Positions 6,928 to 12,852 of a stretch of DNA of 13,640 nt are shown piece after piece (the first letter of the stretch is position 1; every line of letters starts with the position of its first letter). The translations under genes and the position numbers were made by a program. The notes beneath the pieces were generated by a model, which did not search any database, was not told where the DNA came from, and saw only the letters and a list, made by a program, of their open reading frames with translations. This DNA comes from Candidatus Gastranaerophilales bacterium. Its GTDB lineage: Bacteria; Cyanobacteriota; Vampirovibrionia; Gastranaerophilales; Gastranaerophilaceae. The stretch is from NCBI GenBank assembly GCA_947625445.1, contig CANQOM010000027.1, positions 1 to 13,640 on the forward strand, written 5' to 3'.

Positions 6928-6936
6928 ATTATAACA
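6928..6936 (-). promoter_or_regulatory. Extended -10 promoter of kdsA
   Basis: Read on the minus strand, 6936-6928 is TGTTATAAT, a perfect TGnTATAAT. The expected start of transcription is near 6921, giving a leader of about 38 nt to the ATG at 6883. No standard -35 is at 17 nt; extended -10 promoters often lack one. The head of repeat copy 2 (from 6943) occupies the -35 area. Confidence 0.55.
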
Positions 6937-6942
6937 ATATTT

Positions 6943-7065
6943 TGTCCGAGCAAATTTTTAAGGGTACACCGAAGGTGTTAAAAGGAAGCACTATAGCATT
7001 GTAGGATGACTGAGCGCATAGTAATTTCAAAATAGCAAGTAAAATATTGCGACACTAGATTAAAT
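6943..7065 (+). repeat. Dispersed intergenic repeat, copy 2 (long form)
   Basis: Head TGTCCGAGCAAATTTTTAAG starts at 6943 and tail TTGCGACACTAGATTAAAT is at 7047-7065. Between them is about 85 bp not found in the other copies, which includes a small hairpin ACACC-GAA-GGTGT (6966-6978) and is less AT-rich than its surroundings. The element lies between kdsA and the DUF805 gene, which diverge. An open frame passes through it but has no ribosome binding site or family resemblance. Confidence 0.6.
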
Positions 7066-7107
7066 AAGCTTAATATTTGTATATGATAATAAATTAAAAA
7101 AATGTAA

Positions 7108-7113
7108 TATAAT
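7108..7113 (+). promoter_or_regulatory. Possible -10 box for the DUF805 gene
   Basis: Consensus TATAAT at 7108-7113, 72 nt before the ATG at 7186. No good -35 lies 16-18 nt upstream. If it is used, repeat copy 3 (7129-7171) would lie wholly in the 5' untranslated leader. Confidence 0.3.
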
Positions 7114-7128
7114 ACTATGTATTAAGAA

Positions 7129-7171
7129 TGTCCGAGTGATTTCTTTATAAAGTTGTGACATTAGATTAAAT
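7129..7171 (+). repeat. Dispersed intergenic repeat, copy 3 (short form)
   Basis: Head TGTCCGAG (7129-7136) is identical to that of copy 2, and tail TTGTGACATTAGATTAAAT (7153-7171) differs from copy 1 at one position of the shared 18. Only about 16 nt separate them. The tail ends 1 nt before the Shine-Dalgarno AGGAG (7173-7177) of the next gene. Together with copy 2 it forms a tandem pair in a 302-bp spacer. Confidence 0.65.
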
Positions 7172-7185
7172 TAGGAGATTTTATA

Positions 7186-8343
7186 ATGAAAGAAATTAAT
7201 AATAAATTATTTTCATTTGAAGGATTTATGGGAAGAAGAGATTATTTCCTTAACATAATTTATTTAGCGTGTTTTTATATGTTTGTTTCAATACCTTTTC
7301 AAACTTCAATATTTATAAAAATTAATTCTTATAGTGATTTATTAAATACAAATAAACTGTTTTACTCTTTTTCTCCATTTTTTAAAGCATATATACTTAT
7401 AGGTACACTTATAATAGGGGTATTATCTATTTCAAATGCAATAAGAAGATTGAATGATATTAATGGCAAAGTTAATATATGTATTAATATAATAACTTCT
7501 GCATTATTACTTATATCATATTTTGGATTTCTTTTACCTTTCAAATATATGTTAGTATTATTTGGTGTTGTATTTATAATTGATTTAGTTCTGTTTTTAA
7601 AAAAAGGGAAATTGACTTCAGAACTTCCTTATGATTTTACAAAAGAATTTAACTGGGGAGCATTTTTAGGTACCTGGATATGGGGTTTATTTAATAAATC
7701 ATATATTCCTCTTTTGCATTTAATACTTTTCTTTACTCCTTGGAATATTTTATTTTTATTAATATGCGGTTTAAAAGGAAATGAATGGGCATATAAAAAT
7801 AAAAAATATGATAATATTGATAAATTTAATGAATCTCAAAAGAAACAGACTATATTTTGGATTGTATTTAATTTTATTATAATTCCTATAATTATTTTCT
7901 TTAGTTCAATAGCAATTGCTATATACTCGGTAGCAAAATTATCAAATTCTAAAGATGCCGATAAGAATATTACTAAAGTTGAAGAGTATATTAAAAAAAT
8001 AAATTCTTTAGATTTTGTTTCTTATACTCTTTCTGATAAAGAAAATAAATTTTATGTTACAAAAAAAGAATGGAGCTATTATTCATTTAGTGATAAGGTT
8101 CAAGCATTACAAAATGCCGCAAAAATTGCAGCAAATGAAAAAAATAACGAACAAATTACTAAAGATATAAAAGACAGAAAAAAATATTATGAATTTGAGG
8201 AATTATCTAAAACAAAAATATATAGTAAAGAAAACGGTAAACTTTTAGGTGAATTTAATGAACCTGATATGAAAGAAGGTAAATCTTTCTTTGATTATAT
8301 TAAATCAACAATGAATGGATTTAAATTCTATGATGCCGATTAA
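7186..8343 (+). CDS. DUF805 membrane protein with extra membrane region and C-terminal soluble domain
   Basis: A 385-aa inner-membrane protein of unknown function. Residues 1-140 look like DUF805: an opening FSFEGFMGRRDYF (9-21) akin to the F.GR.(S/N)R.E(Y/F)W signature, four hydrophobic segments, and NAIRRLNDINGK (84-95) akin to the RRLHD.G motif. Residues 155-250 are a second module with FNWGAFLGTWIWGLFNK (155-171), GLKGNEWAYKNKKYDN (195-210) and two or three further membrane segments. This resembles the WGAF..TWIWG/KGNEWAW type, near DUF2628-like proteins. Residues 251-385 are Lys-rich, probably outside the membrane and mostly helical, with no recognised fold. The SD AGGAG is 8 nt before the ATG. 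The stop overlaps that of the facing carbonic anhydrase gene by 4 nt. A stress or envelope role is only a guess. Confidence 0.7.
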   Translation: MKEINNKLFSFEGFMGRRDYFLNIIYLACFYMFVSIPFQTSIFIKINSYSDLLNTNKLFYSFSPFFKAYILIGTLIIGVLSISNAIRRLNDINGKVNICINIITSALLLISYFGFLLPFKYMLVLFGVVFIIDLVLFLKKGKLTSELPYDFTKEFNWGAFLGTWIWGLFNKSYIPLLHLILFFTPWNILFLLICGLKGNEWAYKNKKYDNIDKFNESQKKQTIFWIVFNFIIIPIIIFFSSIAIAIYSVAKLSNSKDADKNITKVEEYIKKINSLDFVSYTLSDKENKFYVTKKEWSYYSFSDKVQALQNAAKIAANEKNNEQITKDIKDRKKYYEFEELSKTKIYSKENGKLLGEFNEPDMKEGKSFFDYIKSTMNGFKFYDAD

Positions 8344-8921
8344 TTATCAATAATATTAACAATTCCCGTAGAATGATTGAAATGGCATTTTGCTATGTAT
8401 AATTTATTGTTTTTTACTGCTTCATTTATAATAACCGAATGTTTCATAAGATAATCTTCTACCCAAATTGTATGTTGTTGAGCAAAAAAATTGTGACAAG
8501 TAATATCTTCTTTTTTATCTAATACCGGATATACGCACTTTAATATAGAAGAAAAATGTTCAGTTGGTTCCGGGTAGTGTTCTTTTGCGTATTTCATGAC
8601 CCCGCAATCGTCATGACCTAAAAGAATTAATAGAGAAACTTTCAGTTTTTTTACTGCATATTCAATACTTTCAACAACATTTGCTCCTGTTGTCATTCCT
8701 GCAACTCTTATTACAAATAATTCTCCTATTCCGCAGTCAAAAATTATTTCAGGAACAACTCTTGAATCAGAACAAGTTAAAACACAAGCATAGGGTTCTT
8801 GATGAAATGCATATTTATTTAGTGTTTCAAGTGTTATATTTTTTAAAGTCGGTGTTGAATTAACAAAATTTTTATTTCCGTTTAAAAGTTTTTCAAGCTC
8901 TTGTTTAGCCTTTTCAATCAT
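8340..8921 (-). CDS. can: Beta-class carbonic anhydrase
   Basis: Zinc enzyme interconverting CO2 and bicarbonate in the cytoplasm, often to feed bicarbonate to carboxylases. The 193-aa protein has the zinc ligands Cys50 in CSDSR (50-54), His103 and Cys106 in GHDDCG (102-107), and the Asp52-Arg54 dyad. Regions FVIRVAG (69-75) and SIEYAVKKLKV (85-95) are standard, but the usual Asn after RVAG is Met76. It is the last gene of the operon: its ATG (8921) overlaps the sucD end by 8 nt, with AGAGGA upstream as SD. Its 3' end overlaps the facing DUF805 gene by 4 nt, leaving no room for a separate terminator. The family call is firm; the symbol follows E. coli usage. Confidence 0.93.
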   Translation of the reverse strand: MIEKAKQELEKLLNGNKNFVNSTPTLKNITLETLNKYAFHQEPYACVLTCSDSRVVPEIIFDCGIGELFVIRVAGMTTGANVVESIEYAVKKLKVSLLILLGHDDCGVMKYAKEHYPEPTEHFSSILKCVYPVLDKKEDITCHNFFAQQHTIWVEDYLMKHSVIINEAVKNNKLYIAKCHFNHSTGIVNIIDN

Positions 8922-9804
8922 TTAATAATCCTCTGTCTTTTAAAACATTTTTAATTGTTATGCCTAAATCTGCCGGATTTTTACATACATATACTCCTGA
9001 AGAAGTTAGTGCCTTCATTTTTCCGGATGCACTACCTTTTCCTCCGGAGATGATAGCACCGGCATGTCCCATTCTTTTGCCTTCAGGTGCGCTTAACCCT
9101 GCTATAAAGCTTACTACCGGTTTTGTTACATAATCTTTTATAAAATCTGCAGCTTCTTCTTCCGCACTTCCGCCTATTTCTCCAATCATACATATTGCAT
9201 CAGTATTCGGGTCATCCTGAAATTCTTTTAGAACGTCTATAAAACTTGTTCCTATTATTGGGTCTCCTCCTATTCCAATGCAGGTTGATTGTCCCAGACC
9301 TAATTGTGTTAACTGATATACTGCTTCATATGTTAATGTTCCGCTTCTTGAAACAACTCCTACATTTCCTTTTTTATGAATGTTTGAAGGCATTATTCCT
9401 ATTTTGGATTCTAAAGGTGTTATTAAACCGGGGCAATTTGGACCTATTAATCTTGCTCCGTTTTGTTTTACAATTTTTTTTACATTAATCATATCGTATA
9501 CAGGAATTCCTTCTGTTATGCATACTATAAGTTTAATTCCTGCTTCTGCAGCCTCAATTATTGCTCCTTGGGCAAATCTTGCAGGTACAAATATTATACT
9601 TGCGTCTGCTTGTAATTTTTGTTGAGCTTCTTTTACACTATTATATACGTTTACTCCAAGTATTTGGCTGCCGCCTTTGTTTGGAGTTACTCCGCCTACT
9701 AATTTTGTCCCGTATTCCAAACAACTTTTTGCATGAAAAGAACCTTCTTTTCCTGTTATTCCTTGTACTATCAGTTTAGTATTTTTATCTATATATATTG
9801 ACAT
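8914..9804 (-). CDS. sucD: Succinyl-CoA synthetase (ADP-forming), alpha subunit
   Basis: Forms the alpha2beta2 or alphabeta enzyme with SucC: succinyl-CoA + ADP/GDP + Pi to succinate + CoA + ATP/GTP, reversible. The 296-aa protein is full length. The CoA-binding domain has VQGITGKEGSFH (13-24), VGGVTPNKGG (36-45), FVPA (72-75) and GPNCPGLI (121-128). The phosphorylated histidine is His247 in GHAGAI (246-251), followed by GKGSASGKM. The ATG overlaps the sucC stop by one base (TAATG), so translation is probably coupled. In an anaerobe with a broken TCA cycle it could serve substrate-level phosphorylation or make succinyl-CoA for biosynthesis, including DAP synthesis by the succinylase route. 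Confidence 0.97.
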   Translation of the reverse strand: MSIYIDKNTKLIVQGITGKEGSFHAKSCLEYGTKLVGGVTPNKGGSQILGVNVYNSVKEAQQKLQADASIIFVPARFAQGAIIEAAEAGIKLIVCITEGIPVYDMINVKKIVKQNGARLIGPNCPGLITPLESKIGIMPSNIHKKGNVGVVSRSGTLTYEAVYQLTQLGLGQSTCIGIGGDPIIGTSFIDVLKEFQDDPNTDAICMIGEIGGSAEEEAADFIKDYVTKPVVSFIAGLSAPEGKRMGHAGAIISGGKGSASGKMKALTSSGVYVCKNPADLGITIKNVLKDRGLLND

Positions 9805-10934
9805 TATATTTTTCTTATTACCTCTATTGCTTCATTTAAATCATTAACTACCTTAAATTTTAACCCAGAATTGTTTAAAATTTCAGCTCCTTGGGCTTTA
9901 TTTGTTCCTTCCATCCTTACTATGACAGGAATATCTATCTTTAATGATTGTATGGCATTTTTTACACCTTCTGCCAAAAAATCGCATCTCAAAATACCGC
10001 CAAATATATTTATAAATACTCCTTCTAAATTTTTATCAGAAATAAGGATTTTAAAAGCTTTTTCTATTTTTTCACTGCTTGCTCCTCCGCCCACATCTAA
10101 GAAATTAGCTGCATCTTTGCCTGCTAAACGTATTATATCCATTGTAGCCATTGCAAGCCCTGCTCCGTTAACCATACATCCTATTGTCCCATCCAGTTTT
10201 ATGTAATTTAATCCGAATTTTTGAGCTTCTAATTCTAATGGATTTTCTTCTGTTTCATCTTTTAATTTTAGTATATCTTCCTGTCTGAAAAGTGAATTGT
10301 CGTCAAAATTCATTTTTGCGTCTATTGCTATTACTTCATCTTGATTTGTTATTACAAGCGGATTTATTTCAACTAATGAAGCATCTTTTTCTTTGCAAAT
10401 TTTGTACAATTTACCTATTATGTCACATATTTGAGAATTAATTTTATCATTAAATCCCATGTCTTTAACAATTTTTTCAGGATTAAAATCTTCAGTGATG
10501 AGTTGAGTTAATATTTTTTTCGGAGCGGTTTTTGCGATTTCTTCAATATCCATTCCGCCTTCTGTTGAGATAATTAATGATATCCCTTCATTTAATCTGT
10601 CAAATGTAAGACTTAAATAAAGTTCTTTTTTTATATCAACACAATCCTCAATAAGAATTTTATTAACTTTTTTGACCCCTGCCTGAGAAGACTTTAATTC
10701 CATTCCTAAAATATTATTGGCAATTTCTATGGCGCTTGTTTTATCTTTTGCGACTTTAACTCCGCCTGCTTTACCTCTTGCACCTGAATGGACTTGTGCT
10801 TTTATAACGCATGGAATTGAAGCTTTGTTTATTAATGTTTCAATATCTTCTCTTCTTTCACATAATATGGAATTTGGTATTTTGATTCCGTAATTTTTAA
10901 ATATTTCTTTAGCTTGATATTCGTGTATTTTCAT
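9804..10934 (-). CDS. sucC: Succinyl-CoA synthetase (ADP-forming), beta subunit
   Basis: The ATP-grasp nucleotide-binding partner of SucD. It is 376 aa with the start at ATG 10934, where the family's usual opening KIHEYQAKEIF begins; an 18-residue extension to 10988 is rejected. Motifs are IKAQVHSGARGKAGGVKVAK (44-63), the Mg-binding VEINPLV (188-194, Asn191) with Asp205, VNGAGLAMATMDII (255-268), GGGASSEKI (282-290) and NIFGGILRCD (309-318). The start overlaps the ictB-family stop by 4 nt (ATGA), and only a weak GAGA-type SD is visible, so expression likely depends on reading through from upstream. Both subunits look intact. Nucleotide preference (ADP or GDP) cannot be told by eye. Confidence 0.97.
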   Translation of the reverse strand: MKIHEYQAKEIFKNYGIKIPNSILCERREDIETLINKASIPCVIKAQVHSGARGKAGGVKVAKDKTSAIEIANNILGMELKSSQAGVKKVNKILIEDCVDIKKELYLSLTFDRLNEGISLIISTEGGMDIEEIAKTAPKKILTQLITEDFNPEKIVKDMGFNDKINSQICDIIGKLYKICKEKDASLVEINPLVITNQDEVIAIDAKMNFDDNSLFRQEDILKLKDETEENPLELEAQKFGLNYIKLDGTIGCMVNGAGLAMATMDIIRLAGKDAANFLDVGGGASSEKIEKAFKILISDKNLEGVFINIFGGILRCDFLAEGVKNAIQSLKIDIPVIVRMEGTNKAQGAEILNNSGLKFKVVNDLNEAIEVIRKI

Positions 10935-12292
10935 TGTTCTCTTTTCTGTTCTCTTGTTAATACTGTTAATATTGCAGCCATAGTCCAAAATATATATTGA
11001 ACTTGAGGTCTGAAATATATTGTGTCAAATAGCCCATGACACATTACTGCAATTATGGATATTATTGGTACAAATAGTAATACTTTAAAATATATGTCTT
11101 TACTTTCTATAAAAGTACATATTCCTGATTTAAGAATTGAAATTATAAATAAAAGATAAGCGATTAGAGAGAAAATTCCGCTTTCTACTGCCATTTCAAG
11201 AAAGATACAGTAACAACTCAAGGCATCAAATCCGGATAGCATATAAAGTCCGTATATTTCTCTGAATACTTTATTCCCTACTCCTATTCCAAAAAGCCAG
11301 TTATCCTGAAACATTTGAATTGAAGAATGATACACATTCATTCTGAATGATGTTGAAGAATCTCCTCTCAGTATAAATATAGACATTAATCGTTGAAATA
11401 TTTTTTGATTAAATAGCATAAAACCTATACAAAATATAGAGCAAATGCTTATCAGCTTTTTCCACATATTTTTATATTTTTCATAATTGTTGAATATAAT
11501 TTGATGTGATGCCAAAATTATTCCTATAAAAATTGCAAATAGTGCAAGATAAGCACCTCTGCATCCGGTTAAAAATATTGCAAATGCTGAGATAAAGAAT
11601 AATATAGCACTTAATATTGAAAATTTATAGAATTTTTTATTATACATGTAAGCTATAATTCCAAGAATGGAAGATATTGAACAAACAAGATAACCGCCCA
11701 GAAGATTAGGATTGTACGGTTTTAAAGTCCCATATACCCTTGATAATACATCTTCAGGATTTAAATAACTTACATCTTGCCATGTTGATATATTCTCAAC
11801 TCTCAGAGTATTTTGTATAATTCCTATAAAACTTTCAAAGCTTACTAAGATTGCTATTACACTAAGTAAAATCACTATGTATTTTTTATTATTTTTTAAA
11901 AATTGGCATAGTGCAAAATAAAATCCAATATACATTAAAGTTTTTGAGAATCCATAAAAACTTTGCGCAGGCATTGTTGAAGTTAAATTAGAAATTAAAC
12001 AAATTAATAAATATATAATTATATATATGTTGCATTTCTCAAGTTCAATTTTTTCTCCCGATGTTAAAATTACATTTATAACAACTAAAATCGGAATAAA
12101 GAAAGATATACATCCTATTAAATTTGTTTGTGCAAAAACTGATACAATATATAAAGATATAATAAAGAATAGTATTAAAATGTCTAAATGACTAATTATA
12201 TAGCTATTTTGTTTAATAATACCGGTCTTGCTTTGAATAAAAGCAAGACCCGAATTTATAAGATTAAAAAAATACGAATCTAAAATTTTCAT
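10931..12292 (-). CDS. ictB: IctB-family polytopic membrane protein (O-antigen ligase/polymerase superfamily)
   Basis: A 453-aa protein with about 10-12 membrane helices and one larger extracytoplasmic loop near residues 340-360, as in Wzy/WaaL proteins. It has the landmarks I recall from cyanobacterial IctB: SRVYGTL...NPNLLGGYLV (184-203), TGCRGAYLAL (242-251), DSSTSFRMNV (311-320), FGIGVGNKVF (334-343), DALSCYCIFLEMAVESG (356-372), and a final HGLFDTIYFRP (419-429). IctB was first proposed to help bicarbonate uptake, but the superfamily contains glycan ligases and polymerases, so the substrate here is open. Neighbours point both ways: hldA upstream (LPS heptose) and a carbonic anhydrase downstream. 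The ATG overlaps the upstream stop by one base (TAATG) and has no good SD. A strong stem-loop lies within codons 15-23. Confidence 0.82.
   Translation of the reverse strand: MKILDSYFFNLINSGLAFIQSKTGIIKQNSYIISHLDILILFFIISLYIVSVFAQTNLIGCISFFIPILVVINVILTSGEKIELEKCNIYIIIYLLICLISNLTSTMPAQSFYGFSKTLMYIGFYFALCQFLKNNKKYIVILLSVIAILVSFESFIGIIQNTLRVENISTWQDVSYLNPEDVLSRVYGTLKPYNPNLLGGYLVCSISSILGIIAYMYNKKFYKFSILSAILFFISAFAIFLTGCRGAYLALFAIFIGIILASHQIIFNNYEKYKNMWKKLISICSIFCIGFMLFNQKIFQRLMSIFILRGDSSTSFRMNVYHSSIQMFQDNWLFGIGVGNKVFREIYGLYMLSGFDALSCYCIFLEMAVESGIFSLIAYLLFIISILKSGICTFIESKDIYFKVLLFVPIISIIAVMCHGLFDTIYFRPQVQYIFWTMAAILTVLTREQKREQ
12224..12250 (-). promoter_or_regulatory. Strong stem-loop inside the start of the IctB-family gene
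   Basis: GGTCTTGCTTT (12224-12234) and AAAGCAAGACC (12240-12250) are exact reverse complements with a 5-nt loop. After a C-C mismatch one more C-G pair is possible. The stem is GC-richer than the surrounding DNA and lies 42-69 nt into the coding sequence. No U-run follows, so a classic terminator is unlikely. It could be an RNA processing site, a translation-slowing structure, or coincidence. Confidence 0.5.
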
Positions 12293-12843
12293 TATTTAGT
12301 TTTAGGTTCCTTACTATTTTCACTATCCTCAGGAACTTGAGATTCTTCTACTTCCACAACTCGTGATATTGTTCCTGAATATTTATATTTTTCTCCTTCA
12401 ATAACAACAGGAATACCCATTTTTATTTTATTTCCGCCTGCAACAAATCCGTCAGGAGTCTTTTTTGCTTTATCTTCAAGTCTTAATATGAAATCATAAA
12501 GATTTGGGGTTGCAACATCTTCAACAATTAAGTATCCTTCTTTATTATTTGAAGGTATAACTTTCATTCTTGGTCTTCCGTCTATTCCTATAATCTTAAG
12601 CTTTGTATAAGGTACATTTCTTATTGTTATAAATGCGTCTTCCCCTTGGCTAAAAGGTACAACATTGTCTGATATTGTGACTCCTCTGAAAAATACTTCA
12701 AATTGTATTGTTGATTCTTTTTCGATGGGTAATTTTGAAAAGTTTTTCTTTTTTAACACCGCAAGAGTTCCGATTATAAGTAATATTAAAATACCTAATA
12801 TAATAATATAATCGGTAGGTTTTAACTTTTTAAAAATGTTCAT
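12292..12843 (-). CDS. Membrane-anchored DUF4330-like protein
   Basis: A 183-aa protein with a short basic cytoplasmic N-terminus, one membrane helix (residues 12-30) and an outside domain rich in beta-strands. Features fitting DUF4330 are the VFFRGVTISDNVVPFSQGEDAF region (50-71), a VEDVATPNLYDFILRL segment (107-122), and GGNKIKMGIPVVIEG (136-150) before a closing strand. The last 18 residues are acidic/Lys-rich, likely disordered. The function of the family is unknown; I associate it mainly with Cyanobacteria and Clostridia. The SD GAGGAG is about 6-7 nt before the ATG. It starts 9 nt after the hldA stop and overlaps the IctB-family start by one base. Position suggests an accessory role for the IctB-like protein or for envelope glycan export, as inference only. 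Confidence 0.72.
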   Translation of the reverse strand: MNIFKKLKPTDYIIILGILILLIIGTLAVLKKKNFSKLPIEKESTIQFEVFFRGVTISDNVVPFSQGEDAFITIRNVPYTKLKIIGIDGRPRMKVIPSNNKEGYLIVEDVATPNLYDFILRLEDKAKKTPDGFVAGGNKIKMGIPVVIEGEKYKYSGTISRVVEVEESQVPEDSENSKEPKTK

Positions 12844-12852
12844 AATGTCTCC

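Noticed and set aside
6783..7004. Plus-strand 73-codon open frame from the kdsA 5' end into repeat copy 2
   Set aside because: Half of it is antisense to kdsA, it has no SD, and the other half is repeat sequence.
2012..7171. CRISPR array
   Set aside because: The three repeat copies are far apart with unequal lengths and no regular spacers, and no cas genes are present.
9871..10206. Plus-strand 111-codon open frame inside sucC
   Set aside because: Antisense shadow of a strongly conserved gene; no SD and no family resemblance.
10935..10988. 18-residue N-terminal extension of SucC
   Set aside because: Lies inside the end of the IctB-family gene; the family starts at MKIHEYQAKEIF, which fits ATG 10934 and the ATGA overlap.
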